Source: Actinia tenebrosa
Taxonomy: Eukaryota > Cnidaria > Anthozoa > Actiniaria > Actiniidae
DNA: 64,000 nt
Assembly: GCF_009602425.1 (NCBI RefSeq)
Contig: NW_022261488.1
Span: forward strand, 37,774-101,773
Direction of reading: 5' to 3'
Positions within the stretch are counted from its first letter, which is position 1. The number at the start of each line of letters is the position of its first letter. Below the pieces are notes generated by a model that worked only from the letters and a program-made list of their open reading frames with translations, ran no database searches and had not been told where the DNA came from. Made by a program: the position numbers and the translations under genes. This document shows positions 35,414-47,459 of the stretch, piece after piece.

Positions 35414-36875
35414 TTATGACTTACATGCTGGTAATGGTAATATGTCTGCCGTAACTGAACAACTGATACCAAGGTTTGCTAATCCACCTCTGATCATTCC
35501 ACATGAGAATGCCAGGTACTACATGGCCAAAGATAAAATAGAAAAAAATGAAATGATTTACAAGGGAAGGGGGACAAGTTGTTGTGTAGACGTCACGCTT
35601 TTCATTTCTTCCTTGCTTTCTTCCCACCATCCCTCCCTTCTTTTCTTCCTTCCTCCCTCTCTCCTTTGTTTCAACCTTCCTTCCCTCTCTACCTCCCTCC
35701 CTCCCTCCCTCCTCCCTTCCTTCTAACCATCCATCAATCAAAAGAGACCTTCATCATACCTTGAGAGCATGAGAACATCATACCTTAGGAGCAGATTCTG
35801 TATACTGTTTTCCATTGGATATTTGGGTAAGCAATCTGAATTGGTTATCTTGGAGAACATAAACTCCCTGAAAGTGAATCAGACAAAATTGAATGGGGCA
35901 TATAGCACAACTCATCTCTATGCATTTGTGCCTACTTTGTGAAGACGTTTGAGAAAATGTGATGAAAAACTACAATGACTTTAGCCATTCCAAGGTCAAG
36001 GAAAAAATCGGGTCAAGTTTGTATTGAACTGCAATATGGGCTGTTTAGGGCACAACTTATCCCCTTTAATAGTCCCACATAATGCACTTTAATGCCAACT
36101 TGACTCTGTTTTGCAGTTATGAAGACCCCAGCCAACCAGAATGTAAGATTACTATTCTTACCAAAAATGTAATTTTCATCACTTTCTGATTGGTTGAGAG
36201 CCATGGTAAATAAGCCATTATACTGTACAGAGCATGAAAAAGCTGTTTTTGTGAGTAAAGGTCTTGCCATACCTGATGATTAGTCCTCAGATTGTCTATT
36301 TGTTTCTTAAACAATGCTGTCCAGAAATCTTTACAAACAAACTTCATAATATCTAATTCATCTTTAAACCTGGGAGAATCCTTTGTAAATCTGTAAGTAA
36401 AATAAAAACAAAAACGCAAATTTAGTTTAATGGGTTAGTTTTTTTCAACATTGTGCAGTGGGGAGATAATATCCACATCCTCTGTAGTCGTGTGTCCAAA
36501 AGACTGTAGACTTCTCCAATTTCTTAAAAATCTCATTCCTAAAAACATAATATAAAGACACATCTTACCTCTCTACAAGTCTCTGCCCTACATTAAATCC
36601 CATGCGGTCTAGGGTTTGTACTGCATCGTTCTGCATGCACAAAATCGATAGAAAAATAAAAAATTTAACAAGAACTAAGCTTCTAAGTTCATCCATCTCT
36701 CTCTTATCTAATCAAAGTCTCACGACCCATCACAAAAAAAAATTGCTAAAAATAAAACCAATAGTTTCGAAAGATAATAATTCATTACCTCAATAAACTT
36801 TCCTTGCCTTTCCCGATGAGTGTAGTTCACTATTTCGTTATGGAGAAAGTCAAAGGCTGAATCAACTTCCGCCAT
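35414..36875 (-). CDS. TRAPPC6B: TRAPP complex subunit 6B
   Basis: Exons on minus: 36789-36875, 36569-36630, 36273-36390, 35784-35867, 35425-35518 (or read-through to a stop at 35414). The protein reads [83 protein letters not shown] and [19 protein letters not shown]. This matches TRAPPC6 throughout; it is a Bet3-fold protein of the TRAPP tethering complex at ER-Golgi membranes. The usual ending PACKFQVMIQKL would need one more tiny exon after a donor at 35424. I did not find it; reading through gives PACKS and stop (151 aa, against about 158 in vertebrates). Its start codon lies 108 bp from that of FPGT. Confidence 0.92.
35595..35725. repeat. (CCTT)n/(CCCT)n pyrimidine microsatellite
   Basis: A CCTTCCCTCC-type run in the TRAPPC6B intron. 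The frames it opens on both strands are artefacts. Confidence 0.9.
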
Positions 36876-36983
36876 TTTAATATTTTCTTGCTCTAATTTG
36901 GTGACCGTAACACTTTTTTATATGGGAGAACGCTGGAGAGTATCACTACGGGCTCGAATTTTTCTAGATTTCCAAAACTAGCA
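36876..36983. promoter_or_regulatory. Shared bidirectional promoter of TRAPPC6B and FPGT
   Basis: Only 108 bp separate the two divergent start codons, so both transcripts must start in or very near this stretch. No TATA box is obvious. That the promoter is shared is inference from the spacing. Confidence 0.6.
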
Positions 36984-39900
36984 ATGGCTTCTGCAAAAAA
37001 ATCCAAGCATGATTTCAGCGATGTTAGTGGAAGAATCCGCAAAGCTACAGCTAAAAGGGTGAAGCTTTATGACTCGATCAGAGGCAAGGAACCTACGATT
37101 CCATTCTGGGATATCGTGGTGATCAGCGCATTGGACAACGCGCAAAAAGAAGCTTATGAAATTCAATTAGAAGCGAAACAAAAACGGAATGAGATCCCCT
37201 TGGGAGTGAACTACCACGTGTTTAATGATCCCCCCGGACCTAAGATAGGTAACGGAGGCTCAACGATCGTCTGTATTGATGAGCTGTTGAAGATTTATGG
37301 AGAAGAGAAGCTCAAAACGTGCAAGACAATGTTAGCACATGCTGGAGGCTATAGCATGAGAATGCCCAATGCTAGCGTCTTGGGCAAGGTTTTCACGCCT
37401 CTACCGTGGGGTAAATATATACTATTAATATTAATGCATTATTCATAGTAATTAGGCTTATTTATTGCTTTGTTTGTGTATTTGTGAATATTTGGCTTTT
37501 GTTTGTATTGCATAAATCATTGACAGAATTCCAATAGGAGGTTTTATCGTGACGTTTAGATTGTTTATCAATATTTTTTTATTTAATGCATAGATATATC
37601 TAAGTAATAGTTTTGGGAGTTTTGGATTTGATTTTTGAGATTTTGAACAAGTTTTGCTTAGTGACATATCAAACCTCATGGTCTCACCACAGGAAGCCCA
37701 CTACATTCCTCTGCACTCCACAGGGAGCCCATCATCGTAATCACCCATCCTTCATTTCATGGCTTTATATATCCTTTGATTGCACGTTACATCATCGCGG
37801 CTTCTCAGGGGAGTGTTTTGACAAAAGATTACTTATAAGCATCCATCGTTAATGGTACCACAATGGCCACCATACTTTTGTCTATTAGCTCCCTTGGGAA
37901 TGCTTGCAACCCATCAATATATTGTCATATGTTGTAAAATATTTAGGAACAAGGTCAAAACTCTTTTACCAGATGAGATTAGAGGGGAGGGGTGGGGTTA
38001 CTTAGTACCAACGACGTATGGAAGGGAAATCCTGAATTTTGCACAAGCGTGACTCTGTCCTGATACAAACATGGTAGTCAACCAATCAGTGCACGCCTTA
38101 TATCTGAAATATTTTGTAATTGTGTATAGAAACATGTAGTTACTAAGGACACCCAGTATTGAGCTTTTTAACAGATCTATGCACAGGGGAGGGGAGGGTC
38201 ATTTACAGTTACCCACCACATAGATCAAAAACATCAGTTCCCTATTTTGGACCTTTGTCTTGACTTTGTCCTTGTATGTATATTCTCTTTTCATAGGTCG
38301 TCCATCCTACCAGATGATAGACATGCTTATGGCTATGTTCATTGAATTCCCTGCCAACATGATTCCTGGAATTCTACTGGTTTGTCCAGACACATTTGAA
38401 CTGTTCAACACAAATGGGGAACCATGTTCGTTCACTGAACCAGGCTTTACTGCCCTTGCACATCCTTCTCCTATCGAGGTCGGCACAACTCATGGGGTCT
38501 TTGTTCTGGAAAACAATTCTGAAGATATGGTAAGGGTATAGAAAGGCTTGTGCCATCCTCTTCCATCCCCTCCCCTCCCCCTCCCTTCCCCAAATAAACT
38601 TTCTCCTAATAAAACATAGGTATAAAGAAATTTTATGTTAATTTTGTCATCAATCATTGCAATCATTATCAATCATCATCAGTCATTAACAATTATGATC
38701 AGATGATGATGATCATTGATATCATCATTGATTGGTACTAGCAACATCATCATGTTGTTGTTGATGATTATGTTCATTATCATCATCATCTTCATCAACT
38801 CCATCAACATCATCATCATCATCAACATCATCATCATCATCATCAACATCATCATCATCATCACCTTCATCAAAATCATCAACATCAACATCATCATCAC
38901 CTTCAACATCACCAACATCATTATCATCATCATCATCATCACCTTCATCAACATCATTATCATCTTCTCATCATCATCATCATCACCAACATCATCAACA
39001 TCATCGCCATCATTATCATCATCATCATCAACCATAATATCTTCATCATTATTATCATCGTCATCATCAGCTTCAGCGTCAACCAAAACAACATCATCGC
39101 CAACAACAACATCATCATCATTGTTGTTGTTGTTATAAACAATGTAATTCTCAATATTTAAAGCATGAAGATGCTGTGGTCAAGACAAAATGTTCAAGAT
39201 TTCTGCACAAGCCATCTGTAGAGAAAATGAGAGAGAATGGTGTGGTATTTCAGCATGATGACAAGGAACATGTATATACTGATAGTATATTCTTTGTTGA
39301 CTGGACCACCGCCAGCCAATTGCACCAGGCCATTAGTAAACTCAATATCGACTGTGAGATCTGTGCATTTGGGGACTTTCTTCAATCTCTTGGACCAGAC
39401 TCTTCAGTGGACTACACAAGGTTTGTACTTTATCAATATTAATTTATCCAACTTTACCAATCTGAGATGGATGGAAAGCCTTACAGGTCTAGGACCCCAT
39501 TACAAGGCAACTTATAGATGAAATTAGAATTTGAAAGTTGAATTTTTTGGAGGGAGGAAAACTGGAGAATCCAGTGAAAAACCTTCAAAGCACAGGAGAG
39601 AACCAACAAACAACTCTACTCACATACCACACTGAGCCCGTCAGGTCTTGAACCTGGTTTGCAGTGATGAGAGGTGAGCAAGTTCACCGCTACGCCACAT
39701 GTGCTTCCCTTGTTGTGCAACTTACGGTTGTGTCTGTCAGGGATGTTTTTAGAACAGGTGGCTCATTCTTCCATGGAAAAGAGGCTTTGCTCCATCAGAA
39801 GATGGCAGCCATGACAGGAGGCAGGAACAATTGAATCTGGTCTTATCTGATTTGCATGAGAAAGAATTCAGTTTCCCAAACGGAAAATGGATTTATTGTT

Positions 39901-41570
39901 AAGCCTACTGTCGCAGCTGCTATCATGTGATGTTCTCTTATCATCCAATCAAAACACTGTTACAGTATGACTATAACGAAATGTTTTTCCATTTACACGA
40001 TTTCTGCTCTATGCATTATTCCATTCTTTGATGGATTCTTAAAACAGTCATTTTTACTTGTTTTAGAAACGTTGCCAACGTTACCAAAGTCAGTCCATCC
40101 CTCATCAAGACAAGAGAAGCCATCTATGAACAGTTAAAAGGAACACAACTCAACGTAATCATCTTGAATGAATCAAAGTTCTATCACATTGGTACCATAG
40201 CAGAATACATGCATCATTTCTGTCTTGACCCTGTCTTCAGGTAAAACAATATTATTATCTGACCAAACTCATGCAACGTCTATTTTACTAATAATATTGT
40301 TTATTATTAACAATTATTCGGGACGCATAAAATTCCACTCTTCTTTCAAATATAGAGCTCTTCACCTTTGGTATAAAGTTTTCCCATTTCAGACCACGTG
40401 TCATTCCCTAGAGTATTATTTCTTTGTTTAACGGTTGTGCATGAGAAGACAATTGAATATGGATACAACTTAAACAAAGAATCTTATTCCCAAGAAAATG
40501 ACAGACTCATGGTCTGAAATGGAAAAACATTACGTCCAAGGTAAAGACGTTTATTGCCTCCATTTATTTATCCATCTCTTCCAGATACGAGGCCAATTCC
40601 GTCCATGAAGCTCATGTCTCCAAGACTGGCAAGTATTCCCGCTCTCCCAACACCGTCATTCCTCAAAGCACTATTCTTATTCATTGCCACAAAAACCTGC
40701 CCTCCCACGTCGAAGCGTGCTGCGTGCTAGATTGCTGTGAGATAGGCGAGGGCGCATGCGTCGAGAAGGGCTGTATCGTAAGCAACGTGTCCATCCCTGA
40801 AGATGCTGAAGTCCCCGAGAATGTGTTCGTCATGACTGTCTGTGTGAAGCTGGAAGGGGAAACGGGCTTGTTTGTCACTGTGGGTTATGGAACAGAGGAT
40901 GATATGAAGAAGACGGCTGCTGTTGGAGAACTGAGCAAGATTAGCTACGTGGGGAAACCACTGAATGAAGTCTTTAGTCTTCTGGGAATAACACAGGTTG
41001 GTGTCGGTAGCATTAGTGTTTTCTGCTCACCTCTGGGGCCTTAGATTTGATTCCTGGATTCAAAATCACTTGTTAGAGTTTGTTGGGTGTCTCTTGATTC
41101 GAGGGGTTTTTCTCCTGGTACAAATGGGAGCCATTATTGAGAGTCACGCATTTCCACTCTACGAAAACCCCTCTAGTCGCTCCTGTAATCAAAATGCATA
41201 CACGCGTGACTGTCACACCACAGTAAAGCTTTGCAGTTCCGTATCTTAAAAATTAATTCCTAGACATCCTAATCGACTCGGCAAATCTCCTTAAATATTT
41301 TTTCTTATACGTTTGTAGAGCGACTGGGATATGGTGTCTCTTTGGCACGCTAGACTTTTCCCCGTCTTCAAAGAACAAGCTCCATCAGTCCAGTACACGC
41401 TTGAAGTACTTCGCGCCTTGCGAGAAGGCGGCGAAATTTCTCTACCATCCGAGGCAGACACTGTTGGAAAGAGACGGCTGTCAATGGCGGATGTCTTAGT
41501 TTACAAAGACGTAAAGAGTACCTTAGAAGTGAGAGAAAAACTCAGAGAGAAAATCCAAAGTTTGAAGTAG
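36984..41570 (+). CDS. FPGT: Fucose-1-phosphate guanylyltransferase (GDP-L-fucose pyrophosphorylase)
   Basis: Six exons: 36984-37410, 38297-38529, 39164-39420, 40067-40240, 40585-40996, 41319-41570; in-frame total 1755 nt, 584 aa, close to the vertebrate enzyme. The enzyme makes GDP-L-fucose from GTP and fucose-1-phosphate in the cytosolic salvage route. The nucleotidyltransferase half shows FWDIVVISALD, PLGVNYHVFNDPPGPKIGNG GST, and HAGGYSMRMPNASVLGKVFT. It continues with PGFTALAHPSP.EVGTTHGVFVL, CSRFLHKPSVEKM, and YTDSIFF. The C-terminal half has the left-handed beta-helix-like stretch (SNVSIPEDAEVPENVFV). The last exon gives SLWHARLFPVF, as in the family. Introns hold a large ATC microsatellite, a tRNA-SINE and a MITE. 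Confidence 0.95.
38640..39135. repeat. Long (ATC)n microsatellite in FPGT intron 2
   Basis: Almost 500 bp of ATC/CAT units with interruptions (ATCAACATC, CATCACC) running up to 30 bp before FPGT exon 3. It creates long Ile/Ser and Met/Asp frames that are not genes. Confidence 0.95.
39550..39710 (-). mobile_element. tRNA-derived SINE
   Basis: Read on minus it starts with an A-box-like TGGCGTAGCGG (complement of 39687-39697) and a B box GGTTCAAGACC (complement of 39643-39653), spaced as in a tRNA. A body follows with GTTTGTTGGTTCTCTCCTG and a GGATTCTCCAGTTTTCCTCC tail block. It lies in the FPGT intron after exon 3, antisense to the gene. Confidence 0.7.
40378..40528. mobile_element. MITE with TTTCCATTTCAGACC ends
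   Basis: TTTTCCCATTTCAGACCACG then TGTCATTCCC at the left is inverted at the right (rc TTTTTCCATTTCAGACCATG then AGTCTGTCATT). The outer 45 bp of the left end recurs at about 59908-59957 without its right partner. It lies in the FPGT intron before exon 5. Confidence 0.65.
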
Positions 41571-44497
41571 GTAGGCAAGATAAAAACAAGGTAGTTATAT
41601 TACACTTTATATTCCTTTCATTGTTTTCTCAAAAGAAACAAACAAAAAACAGCGCGGTCAAACGTTTTGCGCATGCGTCACGAGCTGCACGGGCGCGTCT
41701 TTTCTCCCGCCAAAATGAAATCTTATAGCTAAAACAACAAATTATAAAATTTGAAGGCGTTAAAGTTTGGTATATCTTAAAATTTTGGTTTAAAAATATT
41801 AATAGAAATATCTCGAATGTTAGAAAAACCTCGGTTTTCATAATTAGAAGTTGTAGAAACAGTTTAGACTCTTATAAGACTGTTATTCCCTTCACCACGT
41901 CGATGGAAAGAGATTTGTTCTCTTCTTTTATCCTTGATTCTTAAGGGAAGCACATTAAATTGAAATGCAATGACGTTTGACCGCCCTGTTCAAAACAGGA
42001 TGGAAAAGTTGGGGGGGAGGAAGGGAATACCGGAGGAGGGGGGGACTAGGTCGTCATTTAAATCGTAAAACTTTCACTGGTGGACTAAGCACTTCGTTAC
42101 TTTATAATAAAATACGTTGTTTCTTCAAAAGAGACCAAACACTTGGTGTAAGTAAATTGAGATATTTTGTCACACTGTCATGATTGAACGCCAAATGTTG
42201 AGAAAGCAAAACCTCGATATTATATTGATTAGAAATTTGAACGGGAACTCAGAATTCGAGTCTGAATATACTGAGTTATCGCTAAAATAATCTATCGTAA
42301 GGGAAGGCCAGTTTGAAAATTATGCAGTACGTGTTGTGTTATATCTTCACATTTTCTAAACGAAAAGAATGACTAGAAGTTTCTGCAAAAACAATGAGCT
42401 TATATTAACCCTTGCTAAATTTACCGTAAGAGATATTTTGTCCAAAATCTTTGACGAGTACGTGTGTACGTTTAATCTTTGTTCTATAAAAAGTAGTCGA
42501 CCATAAAACCGTCTCATAACATCTGCTATTTTTTCCGGTCTTGGGTTCCTTGATTTATAGAAAATATCTATTGTGATTTGGATTGCTTCTTATGAAGTAT
42601 GCACTCTTCAAAGAAGAAAAGAATTACTTCTTATCTAAAACGAATAGTTATTGTTAACGTTTAATATTCTCCCCTAGGATATTATGATTATCGAATTTAT
42701 TTGAATAATCCTCGTTTCTGAAAACGCGCTCTCGAACAACGATGCAGCATCTAGCAGCAGCCATTAGCAGACGGCTTAATGAACTTGTACATATTTTCGA
42801 GTTTGTTTAAACAATTTCGACCATAAAAGAAGCTGGTCTCATTTCCGTGAACATACGCTTGACACATTCCGCTTTCCCTTACTTTGGAGTCTTCTTGACA
42901 ACTTAATAACCTTGATTCAACTTCGGCCCAATTTGCCTAAGTGCCCTCGGAAACAATTCATATTGGAGTATGTCAATTAAATACTCAACAGTATAGATGT
43001 AGCGACATCAAAACCGTACACTCTTTATTTAGAAATTGCGCCATTCCATTACGGGAGAGTTTTGGAACAATTTATTCAGCTGTCGAGAACCTTGAAGGTC
43101 TCAGGCACACAACCGATAGCTTGGCGGCTTCGCTCTATTCTTCTTACTAATGAACTGTGTCAGGTTGAGTGTGTTTTTCCATTTGTGTCACTGGTCTAGA
43201 TATTATTACACTGCATTTGAAAAGATTACCTTTGACATATCAGAATAGAAATACAAACACTCTATGGGTAAATTAGTTTATTGTGGAATAAAAGGTGTCG
43301 AACAGTGTAATCCTTCTTTGACATGGAATTCTTTGGCACCTGTATCGGAGTTGATTTTCAAAAGGTTTTGGCATTGCGAGCTGTCAGCAAGTCTTCCACC
43401 AACACGTTTTTCAAAGATGTTTTTACAAGTTATTTGGAATCCTCCTCTGTACCCGAAAACGTCCACTGTTAAAGTCTTCATGACAACTAATAGTATTCCA
43501 AACAGTAAATGCATTTTTCAAAAGGATCATTCGGCTAGAACCATGATAATTGTAAACTACATCAACCAGTAACAATATTTTTCCCCCTCAGCGAATGTAA
43601 CTGTGAGTTTTCGAGAAAAGTGTTATGGCAATTTGAAAGTCAACATTGGATATTGGTTCTTCAATTGGAAGCATAACGAGATTTCGTGTTGAATCTAATT
43701 TGTTTAGTGGACAAGTTGTTTAATCCTTTGAATGGTCTACAGTTTGCTTCTATTATTCAATGATGTTATAAAGAAACTTTTGTCAAATTTATTGTTTTAG
43801 TTCATACCAAAATGATTGTTTTAACTCTATTCTGTTTTGCTCAATCCAGTATAAATCAATTAAGAGCGCTGTGAGGGAGATTGTAGAGAGATATATTGCT
43901 ATATTACTGGATTACTAGTTTAAATGTTACTATGTAACTAAAAAGTAATCACGATTGGTGTGAAATTCTTTGCAGGGATCCTTGTTTGACAAGGTTTTTT
44001 TTGATTAAATAAACAAAATCTTGTTTTTGTCGCCGAGAATTTGTTAATGGTGATACACTTTCAAGTGTAAAAAGAAGAGATTTATTTTCGACCGGTTTTA
44101 GGCTTAGTACTCGAGGAAGGTAAAAGTTGGTGAAATTTCTCACTGGTGGGTGCTGGTCGAATACCAGTCAAACCCCACGAGGGAATCCCGTCCGTTCTTG
44201 ACAGCAATTTTTGGCAGCCGCATCGCTTGGTAAATCTGTCTTGTTTGTCTAACTTTTATAGAAAGAATGACATAAGACACAGAAACAATTTGTAATCAAC
44301 CAATCAGAGTTTGTGATTAAATGAGTTTGGTAAGAGAATACAAAGGATATGGAGGTGTTGTCTTGGACAATGAGAGCGCATACAATTGTTGCTTTCTTAT
44401 GATCAAGCGATTGCCATTTCGATGAGAGCCATCTAGACAATCCGAACTCGAATCTGAAGAGCGTGTTAATAGGCTGGACAGATCTGAGAACTTGACT
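41571..44497. other. Gene-free stretch between FPGT and DMRT
   Basis: Nearly 3 kb with only short ORFs (for example 42941-43150 and 43264-43572 on plus) that have no family match and no convincing splice context. A palindromic TGCGCATGCG is at about 41669. The DMRT promoter must lie at the right end. Confidence 0.35.
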
Positions 44498-47459
44498 ATG
44501 GAGGATACTTCGTTCGTGATTCAGAATTCATATGCAGATCATAAGCCACCGAGGATGCCCAAATGTGCAAGATGTCGCAACCATGGGGTCGTGTCTTGGT
44601 TGAAAGGACACAAACGCTATTGTAGATGGAGAGACTGCACTTGCCCCCAATGCACGCTTATAGCTGAGAGGCAGAGAATTATGGCAGCACAAGTGGCTCT
44701 GAGGAGACAGCAAACACAAGAAGAGAGCATGAGAGTAACGCGGGCCCCGACTTCATCTCTGAATGCCGTCTACACCGAAATTCCAGAACCCCATACTTCA
44801 TCTAAAGAAACATCCCCGAATCATGGTAAGAAGTTTATTCAATTCTAGCCGTTTATTTAAATATATATCAAAACCTAATTTCTAATTAAGGTAAGGCTAT
44901 TGCAATGGCATTAGCTCAGCACTCTACACTGAGTGGATTGACACTTAAAGAGAGCTGGCGTAGGTCATCACAACTGAAGCGTAGTTTGGAAGATGTTACA
45001 AATTATTATGTATTTGTAGTTCCTTTAGGTTGTCACTTGTTTTACCCGTATGCAAACAACGGCGCGTTTGAAGTCTTTTCGCCCTAACTCGTTTTAATAT
45101 CTCAAAGAAACGAGGTCAAATTTTGGATGACATTCTTTTTCTTTCAAGGGACAAGACTAGAAACCTTCAGTGTCCGGTAGACGTATTCCGTGTTGCTCGC
45201 AGTGTTTGAATATGCATTATTTTTTTCATATCTTTCTAATTCAATGGATAATTCTCTTGTTCAATTTACACGTCTAAATCACTTTATTCTTTACAGGGCT
45301 TAAGCAACACCGTTTGTTATATTAAGTGTGAATTATTTCAAGAGATCAAGCTTTTTTGTCGCAACTTTTTGGACAAATTCGTTTATCGACAACTTCCTCT
45401 CTTTACTCACGTATCCAGTTTCTTCAATTTTATTTCTCACTACTAAAATTAGCTCTAAAACGTCTACTTGGAACTGGTTTTGGAATTCTTTAAACTTTGA
45501 GTGGCCCCCCAGGAGAATAAACTCAAACAAAACAGTCTGGAAATTTTACATAATTATTCAAAAATGTTTTGAAACGCAAAAGGTAGGACTGTCGAAAGGT
45601 TTTTTCTGAATAAGTGTAACGAGTTGGGTCGTCGTTTATGACACTCTCCTATACCCTAACTCTTTAACAGCTCAACTGCCTAATGAAATAGAATTTCTAG
45701 TAATCCTTCAATCTTGTTACATAAACATTTTGATTTTTGTTATATACAAACATATTTTTGGGCGACGATTTTAAAGTTATAAACTAACTTTCAATGTCTG
45801 TATTTTTGTCGTATTTTTCTCCACCAAGGAGCTCGTTATTTTTTTCTTCATTTCGTTGAGCAATTTCCAGTTGAATTTAAAATATATAACCATTAAGTTT
45901 GAAATGCTCTTTTTTCTATATTCAAACGCAAAATGTAGAATTAATGTAGAAAAGAAGTTACTGACTCCAACATAATTTCATTTTGATTGAGTTCAAAAAT
46001 AAACGATAATCAATGAAGTTTTAAATTCGAGTGTTTCAAGTTAGTGTTGGCTTTTGTTTGTCAGTTTGTAATCAAGCTTTTGTCATTGTTGGTACGTAGT
46101 TTCGAGATTCATTTGGTATCTTAGCGAAGATCGTATCATCCTTGACTACTTTGTTGCAAAAAATAGCAATTGCTGCTTTTAAATCTAGATAATTCACACA
46201 TTGTTGGAGGAACTAAATAGTCTTGTGAAATGCTCACAACACCTTAAAAACAGGAAAGCCATTTACCAGCTAACGAAGGCGGCGCCTTTTTTAAATATTA
46301 TGTTTTAATTGCTGTCGACCGTGTTCAAGCTAATATTGAGTCACAACGCAACTCTTTCGAATGGAATTCAGTATTAAGATCAGATTTTTCGTTTTTAATG
46401 TAAACTTTTCATGATATGTGTATTTTGAAATGATTTCAAGTCATTGTTTGGTAACTTATACTTGAAAGAATTCCTTGCAGCTTCTAACAATTACCAAGCA
46501 ACTCTTTGAATGTCAAATGCTTTTCTGTTGATTGAAAGACAGCAAATGGAAAATGGTTTTTATAAACAAATGTCACTTCGTTCTTATTTTTTTACGATAG
46601 AGGTTTTAAGTTTTTTTTGTCCTTTTTTATTGTTTTAGATGAAGGAAGCCCAAGGACAAGCAGAAGCAGCTCAGAAAGCAGTATAAATGTTCATGAAGTG
46701 AAGGTCAAGTCTGAGCCAAAGAGCCCAGGAAGTTTCGAAAGAGAAACTGTAGACCTAAATAACAATTGCGATAGCTCTCTCACGAAACAGAAGCGAAGGT
46801 TCAGTGAGACGACCACCGAAGATGAGCCGAGTACGAACAAGTACTCTAGGATATCTCCCAAACAGAGATCTCCTGTTAGTAGCAAAGTTGCCGATGTGCC
46901 TGAAGAATCGATTGAGATTCTACAGAGAATTTTTCCTCATCAGAGTCGAGCTATTCTAGAATTGATAATGCGTTCTTCAGAGAATGATCTCGTCAGAGCT
47001 ATCGAATCTCTGATACCTGACGGTAGCACACACCATCCCTATCCTACTGTGGTCTCAGTTCGCGGTTATGGCAGACAAATCGTCCCTTATCCACCGACGG
47101 AAGACAATGGGAGGCGCTCAGCATTTTCGCCCATCGGGAAGAACGGACTTTATCTTACTAATTCACAGAAGAAAGGGGCGCGCTCTTTGAGTGCTTTCCA
47201 TCCTGTTCATCCATACACTCGACCAGATGCAACCCCAGCACCAGTCCAAGAACACTTCAAAATACCATCACCCCATATTCATCCATATGGCTATAACAGA
47301 CACGCTTCTACTGCACTGCTGTCGCTTAGCAGCGCAAAGCACGTGCCTGTGACGCCAGAGCAAGGAAAGTTTTGTGATGTTTGTGGTTTTGGAGTCAATG
47401 GCGGGGACAAGTTTTGTAGCGAATGTGGGAAAAAATTACAATCGAAAGTTCAGCTTTGA
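44498..47459 (+). CDS. DMRT-family transcription factor with DM and DMA domains and a C-terminal zinc ribbon
   Basis: Two exons, 44498-44825 and 46639-47459 (phase 1 junction, CATG|GTAAGA ... TTTTAG|ATGAAG), 1149 nt, 382 aa. The start is the ATG at 44498. The DM domain (about residues 19-72) has the intertwined Cys/His set in [23 protein letters not shown] and the recognition helix [21 protein letters not shown] (CUE-like) domain follows at about 198-235 ([20 protein letters not shown]). The last 31 residues hold CDVC...CSEC, a probable zinc ribbon. Between them is a Ser-rich basic linker containing VKSEPKSP, which fits the phosphorylation-dependent sumoylation pattern. DMRT proteins bind DNA in the minor groove and act in sex determination and neurogenesis; DM plus DMA suggests the DMRTA/DMRT4-5 branch, but orthology needs a tree. 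Confidence 0.93.

Noticed and set aside
38679-39154. Open frames of poly-Ile/Ser or poly-Met/Asp around 38.7-39.1 kb
   Set aside because: They are translations of an ATC microsatellite inside an FPGT intron.
42941-43572. Two frames of 69 and 102 codons upstream of DMRT
   Set aside because: No family features and overlapping frames on the other strand; probably chance ORFs in intergenic DNA.
44492-44497. Start of DMRT at 44492
   Set aside because: That codon is TTG; the first ATG in frame is at 44498.
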